From Plantibacter flavus (GTDB lineage Bacteria; Actinomycetota; Actinomycetes; Actinomycetales; Microbacteriaceae), in NCBI RefSeq assembly GCF_900177615.1, contig NZ_FXAP01000004.1, forward strand, positions 1 to 64,000: 64,000 bases of DNA. The letters are read 5' to 3'. Shown here piece after piece: positions 1 through 7,722 of the stretch. The notes beneath the pieces were generated by a model. That model was not told the DNA's origin. It worked only from the letters and a program-made list of their open reading frames with translations, and made no database searches. Numbering within the stretch: position 1 is the first letter of the stretch; each line of letters begins with the position of its first letter. The translations under genes and the position numbers were made by a program.

Positions 1-65
1 AAGCAGTATCGGACCGAGCCGGATCCCGCGCCGTTCTGACCGCTGCCGGTCCCTGAGCTGCGCCG

Positions 66-650
66 CACTTCGACAAGCTCAGTGACCGGGAAAAGGGCGT
101 CCGGAGCATGTCGGCCCTGAGCCTGTCGAAGGGTTCATCGTGGGCACTTCGACAAGCTCAGTGACCGGGAAAGGTGTGCCCGGAACGTCTCGGTCCCTGA
201 GCCTGTCGAAGGGTTCCTCGTAGGCACTTCGACAAGCTCAGTGACCGGGAAAAGTACGTCCGGAACATGTCGGCCCTGAGCCTGTCGAAGGGTTCACGTG
301 GGCACTTCGACAAGCTCAGTGACCGGGAGAAGTGTGCCCGGAACGTCTCGGCCCTGAGCCTGGCGAAGGGTTCCTCGTGGGCACTTCGACAAGCTCAGTG
401 ACCGGGAAAAGGGCGTCCGGACATGTCGGCCCTGAGCCTGGCGAAGGGTTCCTCGTATGCACTTCGACAACCTCAGTGACCGGGAGCGGTGTGCCCGGAA
501 CGATGAGGCGTCCTCGTGGGCACTTCGACAGGCTCAGTGACCGGGAGCGGTGTGCCCGGAACGATGAGGCGTCCTCGTGGGCACTTCGACAAGCTCAGTG
601 ACCGGGAAAGTGTGCCCGGGACCGACTCGGTCCCTGAGCCTGTCGAAGGG
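66..650. repeat. Array of inverted intergenic repeats, about 79-bp period
   Basis: This gene-free stretch holds eight forward copies of a CACTTCGACAAGCTCAGTG-like unit (starting near 66, 145, 224, 304, 382, 460, 520 and 580), most followed by an inverted partner CCCTGAGCCTGTCGAAGGG (near 115, 193, 274, 352, 431, 632). Each pair can fold into a 15-bp stem with an approximately 30-nt loop containing the conserved CCGGGAAA and GTCCGGA/GTGCCCGGA pieces. The stem has one A-C mismatch as plus-strand RNA but a G-U pair as minus-strand RNA, the direction in which the neighbouring kinase operon runs. The last units, near 520-600, lack the inverted partner and repeat every 60 bp. No credible gene lies here. 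Confidence 0.9.
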
Positions 651-761
651 CACTCAGGTCGCGCCGGTTCCGTGGACGGCCGCGGTCCACCCGGAGTAGC
701 TTCGGTCCCCGAGCAACGCCGCACTGAGCCTGTCGGCTGGGACTGTCCTCGTCGGAACGGT

Positions 762-1823
762 TCAGTCCTCGTCGGACACGCCGACCGCGCCCACGCCGGC
801 ACGGGAGCCGTCGCGTGGGATCTCGAGCCAGACGTCGAGTTCCTCGTCGTCGTCGTCCGGCCCCGGAGCCACGCCCGGTTCGCGATGCACCGCACGCAGG
901 CCGACCACGGTCACCGCGACGCGCTCGTCGTCCGGGACGCTCCGCACGATGAGGCGGGTGGCTTGCGAGGCGGCGAGCGCTTCGGCGATCTGCTCGTGGA
1001 CCGCGTCGAGGACGCCGGCGTCCAGCTCTTCGAGGCCCCCTTCGTCAAGCATGTTCACGATCGCTCCGCGCCGCCGGGCCGCGAGCACCTCGGACCGGAC
1101 CGGGTCGCTCAGGAGGTGGCGCCCACGGATCTCGTCTCGGAGACTGGCCTCGAGCGTCCGGCACTCCATGCGATCGGCCACGGAGAGCCTGCCGCCGTTG
1201 GCGATGATCGTGCGGAGCATCGGGGTCGCCAGGCGGCCCGTCTGACTGAGGCGTCGCCGCCGCTCGTGCACGTGCGCGTACTGGGCCGCCTGCCAGTCCG
1301 AGGTCGCATGCTCCGCCTGCGTGAGGCGCTCGGCGTCGTGCTGCGCCCCGGCGATCGATCGAGTGAGCACGCTCGCGAGGATGACCCAGATGAGGCTGCC
1401 CGTGACGCCCATCCCGAGCGCCAGTCCCGGACCCGCCCAGAGGAGCGACTGGACCGTGAGGAAGACGATCCCGATGTACGCGACCGCCTCCCGCTGCCGG
1501 ACCACGGTGATCGTCATCAGCGTCCCGATCGACGCGACGTGCCAGGTGGCGTAGCCGTTGTTCCGCGTCGGGTCGAGCTGGCTGGTCACGAGCAACGGGA
1601 CGATGATCGCGGTCGCGAGGTTGATGCTCGCGAGCCACGACGGCATGCGCGTCGTGCCCATCGGCCAGAGACTCAGGACGCTCGCGACCGCGTAGACGAG
1701 CATCGCGATGAGGACCGGGACGACATCGCGGGGTGTCTCGAGCGTCAGCGCTGCACGGAGCAGGTGGTACGCCGAGAACAGGGCGGCGAGGATGACGAGA
1801 GCGTACCTCGGTGCCGGGGTCAC
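762..1823 (-). CDS. Kinase-like membrane protein, third gene of a two-component operon
   Basis: A 353-residue protein of unrecognised family. The N-terminal half has about five hydrophobic segments (residues ~5-150), followed by a charged helical linker rich in H, E and R (YAHVHERRRRL) and a soluble C-terminal region. The layout is that of a sensor kinase, but I see neither an H-box nor the N and G boxes of an HATPase domain. The GTG at 1821-1823 is chosen because it overlaps the kinase TGA stop as GTGA and follows GGAG at a workable distance; a GTG at 1844 would also be in frame. It is translationally coupled to the kinase gene and could be a degenerate kinase or a sensor partner. Confidence 0.7.
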   Translation of the reverse strand: MTPAPRYALVILAALFSAYHLLRAALTLETPRDVVPVLIAMLVYAVASVLSLWPMGTTRMPSWLASINLATAIIVPLLVTSQLDPTRNNGYATWHVASIGTLMTITVVRQREAVAYIGIVFLTVQSLLWAGPGLALGMGVTGSLIWVILASVLTRSIAGAQHDAERLTQAEHATSDWQAAQYAHVHERRRRLSQTGRLATPMLRTIIANGGRLSVADRMECRTLEASLRDEIRGRHLLSDPVRSEVLAARRRGAIVNMLDEGGLEELDAGVLDAVHEQIAEALAASQATRLIVRSVPDDERVAVTVVGLRAVHREPGVAPGPDDDDEELDVWLEIPRDGSRAGVGAVGVSDED

Positions 1824-3070
1824 GAGCCGTGCTCCGGAGACCACTCGATGCGGATGACGGCGCCCTCGCCCGGACGGGAGATCACCATCGAGCGACCGCC
1901 GACCGCGGCGACGCGCTCCACGATCGAGACCTTCAGCCCGAGACGCTCCTCGGCGACCTGCGCGGGGCAGAACCCGATGCCGTCGTCACCGACGATGACG
2001 CAGACGCCACCGGAGACCGTGCCCTCGATCGAGAGGCTCCGTGCCGCTCCCGGCCCCGCGTGCTCGACGCTGTTGACCATCGCCTGCACCGTCGCCCAGT
2101 AGACCGCGTTGGCGACCGTGACGGGCAGGACCCGGCCGGAGGCCCCCTCGACCGTGACGGAGAACGGTTCACCGAGCATCGACGCGGCCGCACGCAGCCG
2201 TTCGATGAGCTCGGCGAGGCCGGTGACCTCGTCCTCGTTGGTCACCGGCGCTCCGACGCCCTCGAGCTGCTCGATCGCGACCCGCGCCATCATGACGGCG
2301 AGCGCCTCCGACTTCGGGGTCAGCGCCCGGTCCGCGGCGAGCAGGGAGGCGAGGACGCTGTCGTGGACGATCGAGTCGACCTCGACGCGCTCCACCTCCG
2401 TGGCGTGCTGCTTGACGGCCGCGTCGTAGGTGGCGAGGGCGGCCGCCCTCGCGGTGTCGACCCGACCGGCCAGCACGCGGAACAACCCGACGAGGACGAC
2501 GATGAGGCCGCCGATGATCGTCGCGTAGGACGCGTCGAGCGCGCCGATCTCGAAGGACGCGGGCGCGAAGTCCGCGTCGATCACGCGGTTGACGCCGTAC
2601 ATGACCGAGGTCACGACGAGGTACACGATGGCACCCCGCAACTGCAGCGGGATGCAGGCGAACGCGACGGCGATCGTGCAGAGGTACCAGATCCACGGTT
2701 CCTGGTTGATGTCCGCCGACGCCTGCGCGTTCACCGCGGGCCAGATGAGGAGGGCGACGAAGAACACGGCGGCGAAGACGCCGGAGGCGATGCGGTGGTG
2801 CCACAGGAAGAAGCAGCAGATGATGGCGCCGAACATCGTGCCGAAGACGAGGGAGACGTAGAGCACGCCGAACCAGCCGGTGATCTGGACACCCTGCCCG
2901 AGCGTGGTGAACGCGGTCTGCAGTCCGAAGACGAGTCCGATGATCGCGACCGAACGGCCGAGGAGGCGTTCGAAGTTCGCGGTGTTCAGCATCCGGCGCT
3001 GAACCTGGGCATCTTTCGTGGTCGCGGGGATCGCGGGATGCCTGGTCGGTGCCCGGAAGCTAGGAGACAT
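1820..3070 (-). CDS. Sensor histidine kinase, NarL/DesK type
   Basis: A 416-residue membrane kinase. About six hydrophobic segments fill residues ~35-195. A HisKA_3-like phosphoacceptor segment VDSIVHDSVLASLL follows, and the C-terminal HATPase domain shows an N-box (NSVEHAG), a G-box (DDGIGF) and a RLGLKVSIVERV segment. It should autophosphorylate on the HDSV histidine and signal to the response regulator encoded immediately upstream, whose stop codon it overlaps. The ATG at 3070 is favoured because of that overlap; an ATG at 2992 is the alternative and lies closer to the first membrane segment. The ligand is unknown. Confidence 0.8.
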   Translation of the reverse strand: MSPSFRAPTRHPAIPATTKDAQVQRRMLNTANFERLLGRSVAIIGLVFGLQTAFTTLGQGVQITGWFGVLYVSLVFGTMFGAIICCFFLWHHRIASGVFAAVFFVALLIWPAVNAQASADINQEPWIWYLCTIAVAFACIPLQLRGAIVYLVVTSVMYGVNRVIDADFAPASFEIGALDASYATIIGGLIVVLVGLFRVLAGRVDTARAAALATYDAAVKQHATEVERVEVDSIVHDSVLASLLAADRALTPKSEALAVMMARVAIEQLEGVGAPVTNEDEVTGLAELIERLRAAASMLGEPFSVTVEGASGRVLPVTVANAVYWATVQAMVNSVEHAGPGAARSLSIEGTVSGGVCVIVGDDGIGFCPAQVAEERLGLKVSIVERVAAVGGRSMVISRPGEGAVIRIEWSPEHGS

Positions 3071-3716
3071 CCGTCCCGCCTTGATCGAGGCCGGGGAGGA
3101 TCCCGTCCTCGACCGCTCGGCGGAGCAGGTCGACCTTCGTCGGTGCCGGGCGACCCACCTCGACGTACTTCACCCGGATGCGGTCGATGTGTTCGCGGGC
3201 CGTGGAATAGGCGATGCCGAGCTGCATTGCGACGGTCTTCAGTGGCAGGCCGGACGCGTAGAGGTGCAGGACGTCGCGCTCGCGACGTCCCAGCTGCGCC
3301 CGCGCGAAGTCGCTGTCGGCGTCGATCGCGCTCGCCCACTCGATGTTGTTCAGTGCCTCGCCACGGGCCACGGTGCCGATGGCGGCGATGACCGTGTCCG
3401 TCGGGGAGGACTTGGGGATGACCCCGGACGCGCCGGCGGCCAGCGCCTCGCGCACGAGCGCGACCCGGTCGGCGATGGAGTGGATGAGGACGTGCGCCCC
3501 CACGGCCTGCACCGCATGGATGTTCGAGGTCGGCGTGCTGCCGTCGGAGAGGGAGAGGTCGAGCACGACCACGTCGGGCACCACACCGTTCAACGCGGCG
3601 ATGCACTCGACGGCGGTCGGGGCACTCGCCACGACCTGATACCCGGCGTGCGCGCACACCGCTTCGATCCCGAGCCTGACGGACTCGTGATCATCAATGA
3701 TTGCGACGGTCACCAC
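3060..3716 (-). CDS. LuxR/NarL-family response regulator
   Basis: A 218-residue regulator. The receiver domain starts at once (VAIIDDHESVRLG, acidic pair D8-D9), with the phosphoacceptor Asp at about residue 53 in VVVLDLSLSDG and a conserved Lys in VIPKSSP. A LuxR-type helix-turn-helix follows (residues ~145-190, RRERDVLHLYASGLPLKTVA), whose recognition helix (AYSTAREHIDRI) carries Arg-Glu-His where TVxxHV is usual. It is the first gene of a three-gene operon with the kinase and the kinase-like protein. GTG at 3716 is used because the receiver fold begins right there; the open frame continues far upstream without any plausible domain. Confidence 0.85.
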   Translation of the reverse strand: MVTVAIIDDHESVRLGIEAVCAHAGYQVVASAPTAVECIAALNGVVPDVVVLDLSLSDGSTPTSNIHAVQAVGAHVLIHSIADRVALVREALAAGASGVIPKSSPTDTVIAAIGTVARGEALNNIEWASAIDADSDFARAQLGRRERDVLHLYASGLPLKTVAMQLGIAYSTAREHIDRIRVKYVEVGRPAPTKVDLLRRAVEDGILPGLDQGGTDVS

Positions 3717-3793
3717 GGCACCATCGTAGCGAGTGACGGACCCACGGGGCACGACGGCCGGATCGCGAGTCGTCTCCGTCGGTACGGGCCCGC

Positions 3794-5098
3794 TCAATCC
3801 GTTCGTGAGAAGCCTGCGACGGCCTCGAGGTGGTGCGTGTTCGGGAAGAGGTCGTAGGCCGCGAGGTGGTCGAGCTCGTAGCCCTGCTCCGCCAGGAGGG
3901 CGACGTCGCGGGACAGCGCGATGGGGTCGCAGGCGACGTAGACGATCGACGCGGGCCGCAGCTCGCCGAGCATGGCGACGATCTCTGCTCCGGCACCCGA
4001 GCGGGGCGGGTCGAGCACGACGGTCGCGGTGGCGTACCGGGACCGCTCGATCCGACTGCCCGTCGCGATCTCCGACCGCAGGAAGGCGTCGACCTTCGCG
4101 GTGACAGCCTGTGCGCCCACCCACTCGGACAGGTTCTCGCCCGCGTACTCGGTGGCGCGTTCGTCGCTCTCCACGGTCGTGATGCGGGTGGTGGAGCCGA
4201 AGCGGTCCCCCACGCCCGCGGCCAGGAGGCCGACGCCGCCGTAGAGGTCGAGGTTCGCGGCGCGCGGGTCGAAGCGCGCGTCGTCGATGGCCGCAGACAC
4301 GGCCTGCTGGAGGGTCGTCGCAGCCTGACGGTGGACCTGCCAGAATCCGTTCGCGTCGACGATGAACTCGCGCTCGCCGACGAGCTCGCGGATCGGGTCC
4401 GCCACGGGACGGACCGGCTTCGGTCCCCCGCGTCGACCGCGCCCGCCACCGCGTCGGCGGTCGCCGCCTCCGGCCTCGTCCGCACGCGTCAGGACGCGGA
4501 CCGTCCCGGTCGACGAGGCGACGATGTCGATGGAGGTGGTGCCGTGCGGCAGCTCCTCGAGCTTGGCCGCTCCGGCCACCGCTTCGATCGCGAGCGGCAG
4601 GTCGTCGACGGGGACGACGTGGTGGGACCTCGAGGCATAGGGACCGATGTTGCCGTGCTGATCGACGTGCAGGGAGACCCGCGTCCGCCACCGGGTGCCG
4701 TCGGGCGTCTCGCCGTCGACCGGCGCGACCGTGAACTCGGGAGCGACTCCGGCGAACCGCTCGAGGCCTTCCGCGAGGACCTGGTGCTTCAGCGCGCGCT
4801 GGTGGGCGAGCTCGATGTGTCCGAACTCCGCTCCCCCGGCCCGCTCGCTCGGCTCGCGGTCGACGGACGCCTCGGCCCAGACATGCGGACGGCGGTGCTC
4901 GGACGGCGTGAGGACCTCCAGGGTCTCCGCCCGCCAGAAGCGCTTCTCGTTCTCGTCGACGATGCGTGCCCGCACGCGTTCGCCGGGGAGCGTGTCGGGG
5001 ACGAAGACCACCCGGCCCTCGTGCCGGGCGACGAAGACACCCCCGTGGGCTACGTTGGTGATGTCCAGTTCCACGGTGCGTGCAGTCGTCGTGCTCAT
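3794..5098 (-). CDS. TrmA/RlmC/RlmD-type uridine-C5 RNA methyltransferase
   Basis: A 434-residue SAM-dependent methyltransferase predicted to make 5-methyluridine in RNA. An N-terminal TRAM domain (VARHEGRVVFVPDTLPGERV) is followed by a linker and a Rossmann domain with a NLDLYGGVGLLA SAM site, a VVLDPPRSGAG motif and the catalytic Cys in VYVACDPIALSRD. Bacterial relatives usually carry a CxGGC-type iron-sulfur ligand set after the TRAM domain; here the matching stretch reads ERAGGAEFGHI, so the cluster is probably absent. An internal basic Gly/Arg segment (residues ~218-230) interrupts the middle domain. Substrate (tRNA U54 or 23S rRNA) cannot be decided. It stands alone, ending 77 bp from the two-component operon. 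Confidence 0.9.
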   Translation of the reverse strand: MSTTTARTVELDITNVAHGGVFVARHEGRVVFVPDTLPGERVRARIVDENEKRFWRAETLEVLTPSEHRRPHVWAEASVDREPSERAGGAEFGHIELAHQRALKHQVLAEGLERFAGVAPEFTVAPVDGETPDGTRWRTRVSLHVDQHGNIGPYASRSHHVVPVDDLPLAIEAVAGAAKLEELPHGTTSIDIVASSTGTVRVLTRADEAGGGDRRRGGGRGRRGGPKPVRPVADPIRELVGEREFIVDANGFWQVHRQAATTLQQAVSAAIDDARFDPRAANLDLYGGVGLLAAGVGDRFGSTTRITTVESDERATEYAGENLSEWVGAQAVTAKVDAFLRSEIATGSRIERSRYATATVVLDPPRSGAGAEIVAMLGELRPASIVYVACDPIALSRDVALLAEQGYELDHLAAYDLFPNTHHLEAVAGFSRTD

Positions 5099-5160
5099 GC
5101 GTCGAGCATGTCACACGGGCGGCTGCGGGGAGTCCACCGTCCACTGCAGAAGGAACCGTC

Positions 5161-5811
5161 ATGCGCCTCACGCTCGCCTCCACGTCGCCGGCCAGACTCG
5201 CCCTGCTGCGGTCGAGTGGCATCGAGCCGATCGTCGTCCCGTCATCGGTCGACGAGGAACGGGCCGTCGACGACGCGACCCGCGCCGCGGGTGCGCCGCT
5301 CGCCCCCGACGAGGTCGTGGCACTCCTCGCCCGCGCGAAGGCGGAGGCCGCTCTGGCCGTGGTGCGCGGACGTGGCGACGCGGTCGACCTCATCCTCGGC
5401 GGCGACTCGGTCTTCGTCCTCGACGGCGTCGTCCACGGCAAGCCCCACACCCCCGAGCGCGCTCGCGAACGCTGGCACGCCCAGCGCGGGAGGACGGGGA
5501 CCCTGTACTCCGGTCACTGGCTCATCGACTGCACCGGTGCCTCGCCGGTCGGGATCGGCGCGGTCGCGAGCGCCGAGGTGTCCTTCGCGGACGACCTCGA
5601 CGACGCCGAGATCGACGCGTACGTCGCATCGGGCGAACCCCTGGCGGTGGCGGGCGCGTTCACGATCGACAGTCTGGGTGCCGCCTTCATCACCCGCATC
5701 GAGGGCGATCCGTCGACCGTCGTCGGCCTCTCGCTCCCGACCCTGCGGCGTCTCGTCCGCACGCTGGGACACGACTGGCACGAGCTCCGCAACCGGCGCG
5801 GCGCACTCTGA
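5161..5811 (+). CDS. Maf-family nucleoside triphosphate pyrophosphatase
   Basis: A 216-residue Maf protein, a house-cleaning pyrophosphatase acting on non-canonical or pyrimidine NTPs in the cytoplasm. The N-terminus has the family signature LASTSPARLALLRSSGI, then a SSVDEE motif, KAEAAL and the catalytic GGDSVFVLDG segment; later residues include the expected IDSLGAAFI region. ATG at 5161 is preceded by AGAAGGA, and upstream in-frame sequence adds nothing family-like. In many actinobacteria Maf sits beside acyl-CoA carboxylase subunit genes, as here. The divergent methyltransferase gene starts 62 bp away. Confidence 0.92.
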   Translation: MRLTLASTSPARLALLRSSGIEPIVVPSSVDEERAVDDATRAAGAPLAPDEVVALLARAKAEAALAVVRGRGDAVDLILGGDSVFVLDGVVHGKPHTPERARERWHAQRGRTGTLYSGHWLIDCTGASPVGIGAVASAEVSFADDLDDAEIDAYVASGEPLAVAGAFTIDSLGAAFITRIEGDPSTVVGLSLPTLRRLVRTLGHDWHELRNRRGAL

Positions 5812-5863
5812 CGACCCGGGCCTTGTAGAGGCGACACGTCGTTCCTGCGACTTTTTTGTGCGT

Positions 5864-5880
5864 GTGAGCCAAAGGCTCAC
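5864..5880. promoter_or_regulatory. Perfect palindrome GTGAGCC-AAA-GGCTCAC over the carboxylase -35 region
   Basis: Seven-base arms with a 3-nt centre lie 14 bp before the TAGGCT -10 box of the acyl-CoA carboxylase gene, so the right half covers the expected -35 position. It is a candidate repressor operator. A terminator for maf is less likely because the T-run (5851-5857) lies on the upstream side. Confidence 0.5.
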
Positions 5881-5893
5881 CCGGGCCTCCCGG

Positions 5894-5899
5894 TAGGCT
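5894..5899 (+). promoter_or_regulatory. -10 box TAGGCT of the carboxylase gene
   Basis: TAGGCT ends 8 nt before the GTG at 5908, and no Shine-Dalgarno sequence intervenes, so the mRNA is probably leaderless. Confidence 0.55.
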
Positions 5900-5907
5900 C
5901 GTGGACT

Positions 5908-7668
5908 GTGCCACGTATAACCAAGGTCCTCATCGCCAACCGTGGCGAGATCGCCGTCCGCGTCATCCGAGCCGCGAAGGACAGCGGGATCGCCTCCGTC
6001 GCCGTCTACGCCGACCAGGATCGCGACGCCATGCACGCCCGTCTCGCCGACGAGGCCTACGCCCTCGACGGGACGACGAGCGCGGAGACGTACCTCGTCA
6101 TCGACAAGCTCCTGTCCATCGCCCGACGGTCCGGCGCCGACGCCGTCCACCCGGGCTACGGCTTCCTCGCCGAGAACGCGGACTTCGCGCGTGCCGTCAT
6201 GGCCGCCGGGCTGATCTGGATCGGCCCGTCGCCCGAGGCCATCGAGCGGCTCGGCGACAAGGTCTCCGCCCGCCACGTGGCCGAGAAGGTGGGCGCTCCG
6301 CTCGCCCCCGGCACGCTCAACCCCGTCTCGGGTGCCGAGGAGGTGCTCGACTTCGTCGACATCCACGGCCTGCCCGTCGCCATCAAGGCTGCCTTCGGCG
6401 GCGGCGGTCGCGGCCTCAAGGTCGCCCGCGAGCGCGAGGAGGTCGCCGAACTCTTCGAGTCCGCCACCCGCGAGGCCATCGCGGCGTTCGGCCGGGGCGA
6501 GTGCTTCGTCGAGAAGTACCTCGACCAGCCGCGCCATGTCGAGACGCAGTGCCTCGCCGATGCGCACGGCAACGTGGTCGTCGTCTCCACCCGAGACTGC
6601 TCGCTGCAGCGTCGCCACCAGAAGCTCGTCGAAGAGGCACCGGCACCCTTCCTCACCGACGACCAGGTGGCGGAGCTGTACCGCGCGTCGAAAGCGATCC
6701 TCAAGGAGGTCGGCTACCTCGGTGCCGGCACCTGCGAGTTCCTCATCGGTAAGGACGGCACCGTCTCCTTCCTCGAGGTCAACACACGCCTGCAGGTCGA
6801 GCACCCGGTCTCCGAGGAGATCACCGGCATCGACCTCGTCCGCGAGCAGTTCCGCCTCGCCGAGGGCGGCGTCCTCGACTACGACGACCCGCAGCCGAGC
6901 GGCCACTCCTTCGAGTTCCGCATCAACGGCGAGGACCCGGGACGCGGCTTCCTCCCGCAGCCGGGCCCGATCCACGTCTTCAAGACCTTCGGCGGCCCCG
7001 GCGTCCGGCTCGACTCCGGCGTCACGGCCGGCGACACGATCTCGGGCGCGTTCGACTCGCTCCTCGGCAAGATCATCGTCACGGGACGCACCCGCGAGGA
7101 GGCGCTCGAGCGCAGCCGTCGCGCGCTCGATGAGTTCGAGGTCGCCGGCCTCCCCACCGTCATCCCCTTCCACCGCAAGATCGTCCGCGACCCCGCGTTC
7201 ACCGCGGAGGACGGCACCTTCGGTGTGTACACCCGCTGGATCGAGACGGAGTTCGTCAACGACATCGAGCCCTGGGACGGATCCATCGATGCGCAGCAGG
7301 CGCCCGCTGCCCGCTCGACGGTGGTCGTCGAGGTCGGCGGCAAACGGCTCGAGGTCAGCCTTCCGGGCGGACAGCTGGGGCTGAACGTCGGCGCACCGGT
7401 CGCCGCTCCCGCTCCGCACCGCCGCGGTGGTGCAGCGGTGGTCTCTGGTGCGACGGGTGATTCGGTCTCGGCGCCCATGCAGGCGACCATCGTGAAGCTC
7501 GCGGTCGCCGAGGGCGATGTCGTCGTGAAGGGCGACCTCGTCGTCGTCCTCGAGGCGATGAAGATGGAACAGCCCATCACGGCGCACAAGGACGGCACGG
7601 TCGGCGCGATCGACGCGACGGTCGGTGCCACGGTCTCCTCGGGTCACCACCTCCTCACCATCAGCTGA
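5908..7668 (+). CDS. Acyl-CoA carboxylase alpha chain (biotin carboxylase plus biotin carrier)
   Basis: A 586-residue fusion of biotin carboxylase and BCCP, the alpha subunit used by actinobacterial acetyl-/propionyl-CoA carboxylases. The N-terminal domain begins [18 protein letters not shown]; the ATP-grasp domain shows the Gly-rich loop [15 protein letters not shown], the substrate/metal segment [15 protein letters not shown] and [11 protein letters not shown]. The last ~80 residues form the carrier domain with the biotinylated Lys at about residue 552 in EAMKME. Length is typical (about 590). It needs separate beta (carboxyltransferase) subunits, which are not in this window. GTG at 5908 follows a TAGGCT box and a palindrome that may control it. 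Confidence 0.95.
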   Translation: MPRITKVLIANRGEIAVRVIRAAKDSGIASVAVYADQDRDAMHARLADEAYALDGTTSAETYLVIDKLLSIARRSGADAVHPGYGFLAENADFARAVMAAGLIWIGPSPEAIERLGDKVSARHVAEKVGAPLAPGTLNPVSGAEEVLDFVDIHGLPVAIKAAFGGGGRGLKVAREREEVAELFESATREAIAAFGRGECFVEKYLDQPRHVETQCLADAHGNVVVVSTRDCSLQRRHQKLVEEAPAPFLTDDQVAELYRASKAILKEVGYLGAGTCEFLIGKDGTVSFLEVNTRLQVEHPVSEEITGIDLVREQFRLAEGGVLDYDDPQPSGHSFEFRINGEDPGRGFLPQPGPIHVFKTFGGPGVRLDSGVTAGDTISGAFDSLLGKIIVTGRTREEALERSRRALDEFEVAGLPTVIPFHRKIVRDPAFTAEDGTFGVYTRWIETEFVNDIEPWDGSIDAQQAPAARSTVVVEVGGKRLEVSLPGGQLGLNVGAPVAAPAPHRRGGAAVVSGATGDSVSAPMQATIVKLAVAEGDVVVKGDLVVVLEAMKMEQPITAHKDGTVGAIDATVGATVSSGHHLLTIS

Positions 7669-7710
7669 CCCGACCGGCACCTTCGGGCGTCGCATCGGAC
7701 CCGGCGACGA

Positions 7711-7716
7711 TACGCT
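7711..7716 (+). promoter_or_regulatory. -10 box TACGCT of the tandem LuxR regulator
   Basis: TACGCT is followed by exactly 6 nt and the GTG at 7723; no Shine-Dalgarno sequence is present, pointing to a leaderless mRNA. Confidence 0.5.
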
Positions 7717-7722
7717 GAGCAG

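Noticed and set aside
66-650. CRISPR-like regular spacing
   Set aside because: The units alternate in orientation, the sequences between them are themselves conserved, and no cas gene is nearby.
332-895. Open frames running through the repeat array on both strands
   Set aside because: Their products are translations of the repeat units with no domain; the real operon ends at 762.
3717-5450. Extension of the response regulator frame to about 800 residues
   Set aside because: The receiver fold starts at 3716; the extra sequence is an Arg-rich shadow of the methyltransferase and maf genes.
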